Assembly: GCF_000378825.1 (NCBI RefSeq)
Contig: NZ_KB900388.1
Location: 4,161,901-4,225,900, forward strand
Direction of reading: 5' to 3'
Length of the DNA: 64,000 bases
Source of the DNA: Salinispora vitiensis
GTDB taxonomy: Bacteria > Actinomycetota > Actinomycetes > Mycobacteriales > Micromonosporaceae
The position numbers and the translations under genes were made by a program. A model generated the notes under the pieces. That model saw only the letters and a program-made list of their open reading frames with translations, was not told where the DNA came from and searched no databases. This document shows positions 17,010 to 25,860 of the stretch, piece after piece (the first letter of the stretch is position 1; the number at the start of each line of letters is the position of its first letter).

Positions 17010-17567
17010 CTACTGGTCGAAGAGTTCCGCCACGCGGGCGAGCAACTCGTGCAGGTTCGGCTCGGTGGTGATGGCATGTGCCTCGGGCAGGCTCAGCCAA
17101 CGCAACGTGGCGGTCGGCTTCTCCGGCCGCGCCCGCGCAGGTGTCTCGGTGGCCAGCACGAAACGCAGGTCGGCGTGCTCGTGAGCGGGTTCGTCCGGGC
17201 TGGCCGGCACCGGCAGAACCGCGACCTGACGTATCGAGGTATCCGGCCAGCACACCAGGTCGTCGAGGTGGGTCTCCTCTCGTCCCTCGCGCAGCACGAC
17301 GTCGATCGGGTCGTGCTCACCGGGATCGCCGTGCCCGCCGATCTGCAGCCACGCCTGCATGCGGGCGTGCCAGCGCAGCATGATCCGCCGCGTCGGTGGG
17401 TGGACCACCAGCGCCGAGGCGGTGACATGCAGTGGCAGGTCGCGCGACCACGGGTCGCCGGAGGTCAGCAGATCCAGGAGGCGCTCGACGTCGGAGGCCT
17501 CCGTGGAGGTCCGCGGCCGGTACCCGGCGAGGAGTGCCGCGATCGGCGCTGTCGTGATGTTGTGCAC
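17010..17567 (-). CDS. NUDIX hydrolase
   Basis: 185 residues. The Nudix box runs GGHGDPGEHDPIDVVLREGREETHL (about residues 77-101) with the REXXEE core as REGREE, so Mg-binding glutamates are present. Preceded by ALVVHPPTRRIMLRWHARMQAWLQI, the beta-grasp before the box. Hydrolyses nucleoside diphosphate-X compounds; substrate not predictable. Upstream 17568-17881 (314 bp) has no gene I can recognise. Confidence 0.88.
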   Translation of the reverse strand: MHNITTAPIAALLAGYRPRTSTEASDVERLLDLLTSGDPWSRDLPLHVTASALVVHPPTRRIMLRWHARMQAWLQIGGHGDPGEHDPIDVVLREGREETHLDDLVCWPDTSIRQVAVLPVPASPDEPAHEHADLRFVLATETPARARPEKPTATLRWLSLPEAHAITTEPNLHELLARVAELFDQ

Positions 17568-17881
17568 CCATTACTCCCTAATGGACACAAGTGTCAAAAT
17601 GCTCGACCGTATCGAATTGGCCGCCGTACCGGCGCTCCGACGCCCGCCCGCAGTCATAGCAATGGGCCCGGCCGGTAGGCAACCCCCTCCGGGTACGCCG
17701 CGACCTCCGCCTCGATCCGCTGCACAATCTGGGTGACCTGCTCCCCTCCGTGCCGGTAAACACAGGGACGTGGCGGACGAGTTGCCATGGCCGGAAGGTG
17801 TCATCGCGCCACGACCTCAGCCTGCGCCGGGCATCGAACGCGGCGAGCGCGGACGGAGGGCGAGAATTCGCAGGTCAGGGC

Positions 17882-18541
17882 TCAGGATCGCAGGAAGGTG
17901 AGCACCGCGAGCACGCGCCGGTGGCTCTCCTCGGTCTGCGGGAGATCGAGCTTGTAGAGGATGTTGCGGATGTGCTTGGCCACTGCCGCCTCGGTGACCA
18001 CCAGGTTCGCGGCGATCGCGGCATTGGACCGGCCCTCGGCGACCAGGGCCAGCACCTCGCGCTCGCGGTTGGTCAGCGTTTCGAGGGGATTGCGGCGCCG
18101 GCGCAGCATCTGCCGCACCACCTCGGGATCCAAGACGGTGCCACCCGCCACCACCCGGTCGAGCGCGTCGAGGAATTCCTCCACCTGCCCGATCCGGTCC
18201 TTGAGCAGATAGCCGACGCCCGTTCCGTCGCCGGCGTTCAGCAATTCTGTCGCGTACATCGTCTCGACGTACTGGCTCAGCACGAGCATGGGCAGGGCCG
18301 GGCGTGTGCGGCGCAATTCCACCGCGGCGCGCAGCCCTTCGTCCTTGAATCCCGGCGGCATGCGCACGTCGGTCACGACCACGTCGGGTTCGTGCGTTTC
18401 GACCGCATCTAGCAGGCCATCGGCATCGGAGACTGCGGCGACGACCCGGTGACCGAACCGCGCCATCAGCCCGATCAGGCCCTCCCGCAGCAGAACGCTG
18501 TCCTCGGCGAGGACTATTCGGAGTTCGGAAGCGGCTGGCAA
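17882..18541 (-). CDS. NarL/LuxR-family response regulator
   Basis: 219 residues. Receiver domain with acidic pair (VLAED), phospho-acceptor Asp in DVVVTDVRMPP (about residue 57) and Lys in YLLKDRI (about 117). C-terminal LuxR HTH: LTNREREVLALVAEGRSNAAIAANLVVTEAAVAKHIRNI. Its start lies 28 bp inside the end of the histidine kinase gene, so the pair is translationally coupled. Targets unknown; the ABC/FtsX exporter at 20.6-23.8 kb on the other strand is a candidate. Confidence 0.9.
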   Translation of the reverse strand: MPAASELRIVLAEDSVLLREGLIGLMARFGHRVVAAVSDADGLLDAVETHEPDVVVTDVRMPPGFKDEGLRAAVELRRTRPALPMLVLSQYVETMYATELLNAGDGTGVGYLLKDRIGQVEEFLDALDRVVAGGTVLDPEVVRQMLRRRRNPLETLTNREREVLALVAEGRSNAAIAANLVVTEAAVAKHIRNILYKLDLPQTEESHRRVLAVLTFLRS

Positions 18542-19803
18542 GGAATCTCCACAACTATTCGGGTGGGTCCGCCCGGTGGGCTGGACAGCGACAGTCTGCC
18601 ATCGACGACGGAAACCCGGTCACCGAGGCCGAGCAGGCCCGTCCCCGCGTCGATGTCGGCGCCGCCGCAACCGTTGTCGCAGATGCTCACCGTCAGGCGG
18701 CCTTGCTCATATCCGCCGGAGACCTCCCCGCGGTCGGCATCGGAATGTTTAGCCATGTTTGACAGCGCCTCTGAGACAACGAAGTAGACCGTAGACTCGA
18801 TCGGCCGGGAGAATCGTTGCGGCACCGTCAGGGAAACGTCGACCGGAATCGCCGAGCGAGCCGCGAGCTCGTCCACCGCCTCCGCTAGGCCGAAATTGGT
18901 GAGTGCCGGAGGGTAAATGCCGCGGATCAGTTCCCGCAGCTCCACCAGAACCATTCCAGCCTCGTCGTGCGCGCGGGTCAGCTGCTCCGCCAGCGGTCCG
19001 GCCGGCGCGTCGAGCCGGGCCACCCCGAGCATCATCGTGAGGGTGACCAGCCGTTGCTGGGCGCCGTCGTGCAGGTCCCGCTCGATGCGGCCGCGCTCGG
19101 CCTCGAATGCGTCGACCAAGCGAACCCGGGAGCGGGTCAGCTCGGTAATCCGTTCCCCCAGCTGGCTGCCGGTCGGGGTGATGAGGATGCGGGCCAGCGC
19201 CCCGCGCGAGCCGGCGAGCAGGCCCAGCCCGTACGCGCAGGCGACCAGCGCGAGGACTCCCGCGGCGCAGACGGCGAACGCGCCCGGCCAAGAGGTGACC
19301 GCGTACGCCTTCAGCACGTTGACCTGCTCACCCTCGCCGACGGTGGCGAGCAGCAACGGGGTGGCGAGCAGCGCGAGCGGCACGGTCACCCCCAGGGTCA
19401 CGGCGAGCAAGTCGATGGGCCCGAGCACGAACATGAGCAGCGCCGCGTAGCCGAGCTCGCGCCACGTGACCGGCTCGGTGAAGCGGGTCCGCAGCCACGA
19501 GGTGAGCCCCGGGCGCGGCGGGGTGCGGTGGGCGTCGGGCACCGGCCGGGTGTCGATCATCCGCAGCGACCAGCGCTCGACGACCGCCACGGGCAGGCCT
19601 AGCAGGGCGATCGCGCCCAGCAGTGGGATGCCGACGACCACGACCGCGAGCAGTCCACCGGCCGACAGTAGAAGCACCGCCACGACCAGCGTGAGCAATC
19701 CCGTCAGACCATTGACGATCAGGTATCCGATCGAGCGCAAAGGCCACCCGGACAGCAGGAAACCCGGCCGGGCCAGGGCCTGCCATACGTTTTGCGCGCT
19801 CAC
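18514..19803 (-). CDS. Sensor histidine kinase (HisKA_3 type) with four-helix sensor domain
   Basis: 429 residues from GTG 19803 (SAQNVWQALARPGFLL), the usual beginning of this family; an upstream TTG at 19884 is possible. N-terminal half has four to five membrane segments of the actinobacterial sensor domain. Dimerisation/phospho-acceptor helix RGRIERDLHDGAQQRLVTL carries the His. The HATPase domain has HSDADRG (N box region), CDNGCGGAD and GTGLLGLGDRV. Forms the two-component pair with the response regulator. Confidence 0.88.
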   Translation of the reverse strand: MSAQNVWQALARPGFLLSGWPLRSIGYLIVNGLTGLLTLVVAVLLLSAGGLLAVVVVGIPLLGAIALLGLPVAVVERWSLRMIDTRPVPDAHRTPPRPGLTSWLRTRFTEPVTWRELGYAALLMFVLGPIDLLAVTLGVTVPLALLATPLLLATVGEGEQVNVLKAYAVTSWPGAFAVCAAGVLALVACAYGLGLLAGSRGALARILITPTGSQLGERITELTRSRVRLVDAFEAERGRIERDLHDGAQQRLVTLTMMLGVARLDAPAGPLAEQLTRAHDEAGMVLVELRELIRGIYPPALTNFGLAEAVDELAARSAIPVDVSLTVPQRFSRPIESTVYFVVSEALSNMAKHSDADRGEVSGGYEQGRLTVSICDNGCGGADIDAGTGLLGLGDRVSVVDGRLSLSSPPGGPTRIVVEIPCQPLPNSE

Positions 19804-19983
19804 CCGGACAACCGTAGACAGCCGATGATCACGTTTCCAGCCAGCAGGCGCGACCGGCGGAGGTAGCGCCTGCGTTACCAACAAGACTCACTTCCGGAGG
19901 CGTGTGGCCGGCCCGCAGATCCGGTTCTCTTGATGAAGTGCATCCGCACCGCAAGGACCAGGCCACTGGAGGGTGAGTACCCG

Positions 19984-20232
19984 ATGACCGATTGGCTGGC
20001 CGGCAACGTCGTGGCGCTGGGACTGTGGGGCACATTGCTGGTGGTCCTGCTGTTTCCCGCGCTCGAGGCGGCAGTTCCCTTCATCGGCATTCTCGTACCG
20101 GGACAGAGCGGGGTGGTCGTGGGCGGGATGCTCGCCTCGCACCGGGTCGTCCCGCTGCCCGCGGCCATTGCCGCCGCCCTGGCCGGCGCCGTGCTCGGCA
20201 ACCTGATCGGATATTGGGTTGGTGGGCGGTGA
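19984..20232 (+). pseudogene. DedA-family membrane protein, 3'-truncated
   Basis: 82 residues from ATG 19984. VVLLFPALEAAVPFIGILVPGQSGVVVGGML followed by AGAVLGNLIGYWVGGR is the first half of a DedA (SNARE-associated) protein, which should be about 200 residues. A stop follows GYWVGGR, and no other frame carries the missing half. Broken gene, joined to a SARP-type fragment. Confidence 0.6.
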
Positions 20233-20297
20233 CCTGGACCCTCATCGGCGTCCTCGTCGCCCGCGGGGCAGGCGGTGTCACCGAGCTCGTGACGTGA

Positions 20298-20445
20298 GCC
20301 AATCCACGAGGGGCGCCGCCGGCTCGCCGAGGAGCTCGGCGTGGACCCGGCAGCACGCATTACCCGCACCTACCAGGCCGTGCTCAACAGTGAGCTCGAG
20401 CGCACGCCGGCCCCGAGCCGGGAGTCCACGCTCGTCACGATCTGA
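20298..20445 (+). pseudogene. BTAD-domain (SARP/AfsR-type regulator) fragment
   Basis: The frame reads EGRRRLAEELGVDPAARITR then TYQAVLNSELE, the end of the bacterial transcriptional activator domain found in SARP and AfsR-like regulators, and stops at 20443-20445. No N-terminal DNA-binding domain is present. A remnant probably left by a biosynthetic or regulatory gene. Confidence 0.5.
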
Positions 20446-20573
20446 TCCTTCCACCCACTACGGGGCATCGGCGTCACGCGACGCCGGTGCCCCTTCCCGG
20501 TATCGCTAGCACTACCGCAAAGACTCACTCCCGCGAGGCTGTGCGCAGCCTCGCCGTACACCAAGGTCGAACC

Positions 20574-21311
20574 ATGACCCGTGACGCGATTCGGCTCCGC
20601 AACGTCACCCGCACCTATGGCGCGAGCGACGGAGCGGTGACCGCCTTGAACGACCTCTCCCTGTCCTTCACCGAGGGCACCTTCGCCGCCGTCATGGGCC
20701 CCTCGGGGTCGGGCAAGTCAACGCTGCTGCAGTGCGCGGCGGGCCTCGACCGGCCGACCTCCGGCTCGGTGCTGCTCGGCGAAACGGACCTGACGACGCT
20801 CAACGAGACGAAACTGACCCTGCTGCGCCGCGAGCGCATCGGCTTCGTGTTCCAGTCCTTCAACCTCCTGCCGGCGCTGACCGCTGAGCAGAACGTGGCG
20901 CTGCCGCTGCGGCTGGCCGGGCGCCGGCCCGGCCGCTCGCAGGTGCAGGACGTGCTGGCCCAGGTCGGGCTCGCGGGCCGGGCCAAGCACCGCCCGGGCG
21001 AGATGTCCGGCGGCCAGCAGCAGCGCGTCGCGATCGCCCGGGCGCTGATCACCCAGCCCGAGGTCCTCTTTGGCGACGAGGCCACCGGCGCGCTGGACTC
21101 CACCACCAGCCGCGACGTCCTGACGATGCTGCGGGCCTTAGTGGACGAGCAGCGGCAAACAATCGTGATGGTCACCCACGACCCGGTCGCCGCGTCGTAC
21201 GCCGACCGCGTCGTATTCCTCGTCGACGGCCACCTCAACGGCGAGCTCGAGGCGCCCACAGCCGAGGCCGTCGCCGCCCGGATGACCCAGCTGGAGACCG
21301 TCGCATGCTGA
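20574..21311 (+). CDS. MacB/LolD-type ABC exporter ATPase
   Basis: 245 residues from ATG 20574. Walker A GPSGSGKST, Q-loop FVFQSFNLLPALTAEQNV (typical of MacB/LolD), signature MSGGQQQRVAIARALI, Walker B VLFGDEATGALDS (Gly-Asp before Glu) and H-loop VTHDPVAASYADRV. It overlaps the FtsX-type permease gene by 7 bp. Such pairs export peptides/antibiotics or act mechanically on the cell envelope. Confidence 0.9.
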   Translation: MTRDAIRLRNVTRTYGASDGAVTALNDLSLSFTEGTFAAVMGPSGSGKSTLLQCAAGLDRPTSGSVLLGETDLTTLNETKLTLLRRERIGFVFQSFNLLPALTAEQNVALPLRLAGRRPGRSQVQDVLAQVGLAGRAKHRPGEMSGGQQQRVAIARALITQPEVLFGDEATGALDSTTSRDVLTMLRALVDEQRQTIVMVTHDPVAASYADRVVFLVDGHLNGELEAPTAEAVAARMTQLETVAC

Positions 21312-23782
21312 CCGTGACCCTCAGCACCCTGCGGACCCGCTGGATGACGCTCGTCGGCACGTTCGTCGCGCTGGCGCTGGGCGTGGCGCTGATCGCCACG
21401 ATGGGCCTCGGGCTCGCGTCGACCCTCGACGCCCCCGAACAGGAGCCCGAGCGCTTCGCGGGAGCGCCGGTCGTGGTGCGCGGCCCGGACGAGCTGCGGG
21501 TGCCCACGCCGATCGGGGACCGCACCCAGCCCCTCGCCCAGCCGCGCGGCGTCGCGCCCGAGGTCGCCAAGGCGCTCGCCGCGAAGGCTCCCACGGTCGC
21601 CGACCGGTCGTTCCCCGTACGCGTGGCCGGACCCGGCGGCGACGACGACCTGGTCGGGCACCCGTGGTCGATCGCCGCGTTTGGCGGATACCGGCTGACC
21701 GCCGGGCACGAGCCCCGCAAGCCCACCGAGGTGGTGCTCTCCGGCGACGCGTCCCTGGTCGGCAAGGTGGTGTCGGTGCGCACCCCGGCAGGGCTGAGTA
21801 CGCGTACGGTCGCCGGCGTGGTCGCGCCGGCCCGCTTCGAGGAGCCCATCTTCTTCGCCGACGCGGAGGCCGCCAAGCTCTCACCGCGCATCGACAACCT
21901 GGTCGTGCAGGCGGCGCCCGAGATGGTGCGTACGGTGGTCGGTGCCGGCTCGGACGTCCAGGTGCTCACCGGCAGCGACCGGCGCAAGGCCGACCCGGAG
22001 CCTAACCGCGACCGCGACGCCCTCATCGCCATGAACGCCCTGCTGGGCACCGCGGGCGGCGTCACCACGTTCGTGTCCGCCTTCGTGGTGGCGTCCACCT
22101 TCGCCTTCGCCGTCGCCCAGCGGCGTCGCGAGATCGGGCTGATGCGTACCGCCGGTGCCACCCCGCGGCAGGTGCGTTCGGTGATGTTCATGGAGGCGGT
22201 GGTGGTGGGCGTGCTCGCCTCGGTCGCCGGGTGTGTGCTGGGCTCGTACGGCGCCCCGTGGCTCGCGAGCCTGCTCGTCGACGAACAACTCGCACCCCCG
22301 TGGTTCACCATCGGGGCGTACACCTGGCCGTACCACCTGGCGTTCTCGACCGGGCTGCTCGTCGCGCTCGGCGGGGTCACGGTCGCCACGGTGCGGGCGG
22401 GGCGCATCCGTCCCGTCGAGGCGCTGCGGGAGGCCTCGGTGGACACCAAGGCCATGACGCCGGGGCGCTGGGTCTTCGGTGCCGGCCTGCTCGCCACCGG
22501 GCTGGGCATGCTCGTCTGGCGGCTGCTCGCCGACCCGGGCGACGCGCTGCACCGCAAGACGTACACCACCCAGCCGATGCTGCTGATCACCGCGGTGGCG
22601 CTGCTCGCGCCGATCCTCGTGCGGCCGCTGACCCGGCTGCTCGCGTGGCTCCCGGCCCAGCTGCCCGGCGCCACCGGCATGCTGGTACGCGAGAACGCGG
22701 CCGCCGGCGTGCGGCGCACCGCGGCGATCGCGGCGCCCGTGCTGGTGACCGTGGCGCTGGCCGGCTCGCTGCTGGGTGCGACGGCCACCATCAACGAGGC
22801 GAAGGCGAACGAGATCCGGGAGCAGACCCGCGCCGACTTGATCGTGCAGGCCGACGACGTCGCCGGGGGTTTCGACGCCCGGACGGTGGCGCAGGTTCGC
22901 CAGGTGCCCGGAGCCACGGTGACGGCCAGCGCCGCCACCCCCGTCTACCACCTCGAGGAGGGCACGGCGCTGATCCGCTCGGACGCGCAGGCCGTCGACC
23001 CGCGCGAGCTCGTCGCAGCGCGCAAGCTGCCGGTGCAGGCCGGTGACATCGCCGACCTTGACGACAGCAGCATCGTCGTCAACGAGGAGTGGGTGCAGCA
23101 CACCGTCGGCGAGCAGGTCGACGTGTGGCTCGGCGACGGCACCAAGAAGTCGCTACGGATCGCGGCCGTGATCGCCACCGGCACCGGCAACAACGGCGTC
23201 TACGTGACCCCGCGCAACGCTCCTGGGGTCGAGCCGGACCGGCTGGAGGTCACCTGGGCCGCGGGCGCCGACGCGAGCGCCGGGACCGCGGCGGTCCGGG
23301 CCGCCCTGCAGCCCACCGGCGCGGATGTACAGACCCGGGCGGCGTGGATCCAGTCGGAGTACCCGAGCAACAGCCGCCAGACCCGCGTCGGCTACCTGGT
23401 GGTGCTCGGCATCGCGCTGATCTACACCGGCATCGCGCTGGGCAACACCATGGTGATGGCCACCTCGGACCGGGTACGCGACCTCGCAGTGCTGCGCCTC
23501 GCTGGTGCGACGAGGCGGCAGATCCTCATCCTGGTCGCCGTGGAGGCGATGACGGTCGTGGTGGTCGGCGCGGTGCTGGGCACCATCGTGATGGCGTTCA
23601 ACATCCTGGGCATCTGGGGCTCGCTGGCCGCCCTGTCGGTCTGGTCCAGCGTGGTGCTGCCCTGGCAGACGCTCGCGGCGACGGTGGGGGCGTGCGCGGT
23701 GGTCGCCGTGGTCGCCTCCGTGCTGCCCGCTGCCGGCGCGCTGCGGACCCGCCCGGTGGAGCTGGCCGGCGCCCGCGAGTGA
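21305..23782 (+). CDS. FtsX/MacB-type ABC permease, double FtsX module
   Basis: 825 residues. N-terminal TM (TLVGTFVALALGVALIATMGLGLAST), a large extracellular MacB-like domain, three TMs with MRTAGATPRQVRSVMF, then a second module with LLGATATINEAKANEI, another extracellular domain and a final block containing LRLAGATRRQILILVAVEAM. This is the standard ten-segment layout of the actinobacterial type. Operon with the upstream ATPase; three hairpins follow the stop. The nearby two-component system may control it. Confidence 0.9.
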   Translation: MLTVTLSTLRTRWMTLVGTFVALALGVALIATMGLGLASTLDAPEQEPERFAGAPVVVRGPDELRVPTPIGDRTQPLAQPRGVAPEVAKALAAKAPTVADRSFPVRVAGPGGDDDLVGHPWSIAAFGGYRLTAGHEPRKPTEVVLSGDASLVGKVVSVRTPAGLSTRTVAGVVAPARFEEPIFFADAEAAKLSPRIDNLVVQAAPEMVRTVVGAGSDVQVLTGSDRRKADPEPNRDRDALIAMNALLGTAGGVTTFVSAFVVASTFAFAVAQRRREIGLMRTAGATPRQVRSVMFMEAVVVGVLASVAGCVLGSYGAPWLASLLVDEQLAPPWFTIGAYTWPYHLAFSTGLLVALGGVTVATVRAGRIRPVEALREASVDTKAMTPGRWVFGAGLLATGLGMLVWRLLADPGDALHRKTYTTQPMLLITAVALLAPILVRPLTRLLAWLPAQLPGATGMLVRENAAAGVRRTAAIAAPVLVTVALAGSLLGATATINEAKANEIREQTRADLIVQADDVAGGFDARTVAQVRQVPGATVTASAATPVYHLEEGTALIRSDAQAVDPRELVAARKLPVQAGDIADLDDSSIVVNEEWVQHTVGEQVDVWLGDGTKKSLRIAAVIATGTGNNGVYVTPRNAPGVEPDRLEVTWAAGADASAGTAAVRAALQPTGADVQTRAAWIQSEYPSNSRQTRVGYLVVLGIALIYTGIALGNTMVMATSDRVRDLAVLRLAGATRRQILILVAVEAMTVVVVGAVLGTIVMAFNILGIWGSLAALSVWSSVVLPWQTLAATVGACAVVAVVASVLPAAGALRTRPVELAGARE

Positions 23783-23806
23783 GCGCCACCCGGCCGTGAC
23801 CGCGCT

Positions 23807-23832
23807 GGGACCGACCGCTTCGGGTCGGTCCC
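23807..23832 (+). terminator. Hairpin 1 after the FtsX permease gene
   Basis: GGGACCGACC (23807-23816) pairs exactly with GGTCGGTCCC (23823-23832) with a 6-nt loop. Begins 25 bp after the stop. Confidence 0.7.
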
Positions 23833-23835
23833 GCC

Positions 23836-23864
23836 GGGAGCCCGTTCTCCCGTTGCGGGCTCCC
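23836..23864 (+). terminator. Hairpin 2 after the FtsX permease gene
   Basis: GGGAGCCCG (23836-23844) pairs exactly with CGGGCTCCC (23856-23864), with an 11-nt loop. Only 3 nt separate it from hairpin 1. Confidence 0.6.
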
Positions 23865-23884
23865 GGCCACCGAAGCACCAGTGC

Positions 23885-23923
23885 CCCCAGATATCCCGCC
23901 AGGTGCGGCCGGGATGTCTGGGG
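23885..23923 (+). terminator. Hairpin 3 after the FtsX permease gene
   Basis: CCCCAGATATCCCG (23885-23898) pairs with CGGGATGTCTGGGG (23910-23923) with one G-T pair and an 11-nt loop. The rest of 23924-24236 contains no supportable gene. Confidence 0.6.
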
Positions 23924-24236
23924 GTACGACTTGTCGCGCGGTGCCACTGTCACCCACAGAGGCGCGAGGAGCATCCGGTCGCCCTGCGCCTGCAGGTCCT
24001 TGATCCCCTCGGAGCAGGCCGCAGCAGCGCCGTCGGGCCGGTCTCTTCCTGACTTTCGTCCGGCAGAGTGCCAGCGCTGATCCTGACCGGGACGCGCCCG
24101 CCATCGACCAGCTCGCGTACCCCTCTACTGCTCTCGCTGGGCTGCCTGGGGCCACACCGCGGCATTGTCTGGACAGGACTGAGGCCTCCGTTGCACCGCC
24201 CTGCCTTGGGTCGCGCCCCGGTGGTGAGGGCCCACC

Positions 24237-24254
24237 AATAACCGAACGATTATT
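24237..24254. promoter_or_regulatory. AT-rich near-palindrome upstream of the HEPN gene
   Basis: AATAACCG-AA-CGATTATT, two 8-nt arms with one mismatch, lies 23 bp before the ATG at 24278 in otherwise GC-rich DNA. Possible operator or promoter element. Confidence 0.3.
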
Positions 24255-24277
24255 GAAGTCAATGAGATCATGTGGCG

Positions 24278-25144
24278 ATGACACCTCTCCATACCCGCTT
24301 CGCGCAGGTCGCCCGCGCCGCTCGCGACAACCTCGGCGTCGCGGTCGACCTGGTGCTGGTACACAACGAAAAGACCGTGCGTGGTCGGCAGCCACGCGCT
24401 TCACTGAACCGCGCCCTGGTCGTGACGACCATCGGCGCATGGGATCGCTTCATCGCCGATACCCGGTCGGCCTTTTCCACCGATGTGGACTTGGTGCACT
24501 GGGTTGCTGGGCAGGAAAACAGCGTGCCCAAAGAGCTGTATGCCAGTAAGGCCGAGCAAGTTCTCGTTGACTCCACAGCCTGTGATTCGAACTTCCTCAA
24601 CAGACTGCGGGTGAACGCGGCGACCGGCTGGAGCGGCGTGCGGATGACTGCCATGGAGCAGTTGACCGGGCATGATCCGGGGAAACGGTCAGGCCTGACC
24701 TTCAGCCAACACCTCAACCAGTGGGTGACACTGCGCAACGCCCTCGCGCACGGCAGCCTGCATCAGCTGCTCAACCGGGTTAGCGACCCGCGGCGGTGGA
24801 CCGACAAAGCGATCGGTGATCCCTACGCAAGTATTTTGCACGATCGATATCGGTTGTGGCACTCGGACGCCGAAGGCGACAGCAGCGTTCCGCCGGAACA
24901 GCGGATGATAGGAGCGACCATCCAGGCAGGGTGCGCCCGTTCCTGTCTTGCGTTGATCATCCAACTCGTTGACTGGCTCATCGTCGAGATCTGTTCCGCC
25001 CACCATCGCGATTGGGATGCCGATGACCTACGGCTGCCCTCCGACTGGTTCCAGCGCGATCTCCCGGTCAGCTTCCGTGGCAGCACCGCTGGCGAGCACG
25101 CCCACTGGAGTCTCTGGGGTGGTCCTTCGCTGCACCGCCGATGA
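24278..25144 (+). CDS. HEPN-domain protein (RiboL-PSP-HEPN-like)
   Basis: 288 residues (a GTG two codons earlier is possible). Helical throughout. LNQWVTLRNALAHGSL at about residues 150-165 carries the R-N-A-L-A-H form of the RX4-6H HEPN motif, the catalytic pair of many HEPN RNases. The N-terminal ASLNRALVVTTIGAWDRFIADT also fits the RiboL-PSP-HEPN family. HEPN proteins of this kind often act in RNA cleavage, defence or stress. No MNT antitoxin partner is adjacent, but a fragment of an AbiE-type antitoxin lies directly downstream. Activity is inferred from the motif only. Confidence 0.65.
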   Translation: MTPLHTRFAQVARAARDNLGVAVDLVLVHNEKTVRGRQPRASLNRALVVTTIGAWDRFIADTRSAFSTDVDLVHWVAGQENSVPKELYASKAEQVLVDSTACDSNFLNRLRVNAATGWSGVRMTAMEQLTGHDPGKRSGLTFSQHLNQWVTLRNALAHGSLHQLLNRVSDPRRWTDKAIGDPYASILHDRYRLWHSDAEGDSSVPPEQRMIGATIQAGCARSCLALIIQLVDWLIVEICSAHHRDWDADDLRLPSDWFQRDLPVSFRGSTAGEHAHWSLWGGPSLHRR

Positions 25145-25204
25145 ACGGCCCATCCGAGAGGCGACGTTGCCCTTGCCGGCATCGGTTGCAGCGAAGTGCC
25201 GGAC

Positions 25205-25300
25205 GGCGATGCCGACGCCCCTACGGTGACCGGAGGCCCTACGTGGTGGCCGAAACCCTTGTAGACCGTCGGGCTGAACCTGACAGCCCGCCGGCTGCCT
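25205..25300 (+). pseudogene. Fragment of the antitoxin-like family seen at 742-1308
   Basis: The frame reads RPYGDRRPYVVAETLVDRRA, matching 14 of 16 core positions of RPYGDRKPYVVAATLADL in the protein at 742. No start, no HTH and no toxin gene remain. It sits between the HEPN gene and a VOC gene. Confidence 0.55.
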
Positions 25301-25312
25301 ATGATCATGCCC

Positions 25313-25666
25313 ATGGCACTCGAATGGGAGCAGATCATCGTCGATTCCTCCGACCCCATCGCCCTCGGGCAGTGGTGGGCCGTGGCTCTCGGCTGGGTCG
25401 TGGTCGACAAGACCGAGGAGATCGTGGAGATCCGGCCCGCGCCGGACCGGTTGCCGGGGCTGCTCTTCGTCCCCGTCGCTGAGGGCAAGACGGCGAAGAA
25501 CCGGCTCCACCCCGACTTCCGCCCCGACGACCAGGAGGCCGAGGTCGCCCGGCTGATCTCCCTCGGTGCCCGGCGCGCCGAACCTGTGCAGGAAGGGCAG
25601 CACTGGGTGACCCTCTTCGACCCGGAGGGCAACGAATTCTGCGTCCTGGCCGAGCCGAGGAGCTGA
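25313..25666 (+). CDS. VOC-superfamily (glyoxalase-like) protein
   Basis: 117 residues from ATG 25313; two upstream ATGs in frame are possible. One glyoxalase/bleomycin-resistance fold: EWEQIIVDSSDPIALGQWWAVALGW at the start, RLHPDFRPDDQEAEVARLISLGARRAEPV and the terminal HWVTLFDPEGNEFCVLAEP. His and Glu positions for metal are partly kept. This actinobacterial VOC subgroup has no assigned substrate. Confidence 0.8.
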   Translation: MALEWEQIIVDSSDPIALGQWWAVALGWVVVDKTEEIVEIRPAPDRLPGLLFVPVAEGKTAKNRLHPDFRPDDQEAEVARLISLGARRAEPVQEGQHWVTLFDPEGNEFCVLAEPRS

Positions 25667-25800
25667 GCGGGACCACTCACCCGTTCTGACGAACGTGCCG
25701 GACGGTTTCGCCCAGGGCGGGGTGAGCGGTATGAGGCCACTTCGGTGGCCGGCCTGGTCCGGAGCAGGCTACCGGCGTCCCTATAACCACATTTTTAACA

Positions 25801-25850
25801 GCGAGACCCCGGGCCGACCGAAGGGCATTGCCGAATCGGCCCGGGTCGCT
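25801..25850. terminator. Bidirectional terminator hairpin between convergent genes
   Basis: GCGA-GAC-CCCGGGCCGA pairs with TCGGCCCGGGTCGC (25836-25849) with a 3-nt bulge, in the 194-bp gap between the converging VOC and DUF1345 genes. Confidence 0.6.
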
Positions 25851-25860
25851 GACCGAAGTG

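Noticed and set aside
21235..22938. 567-codon minus-strand frame over the FtsX permease
   Set aside because: Ser/Thr/Ala-rich shadow of a well-supported gene on the plus strand.
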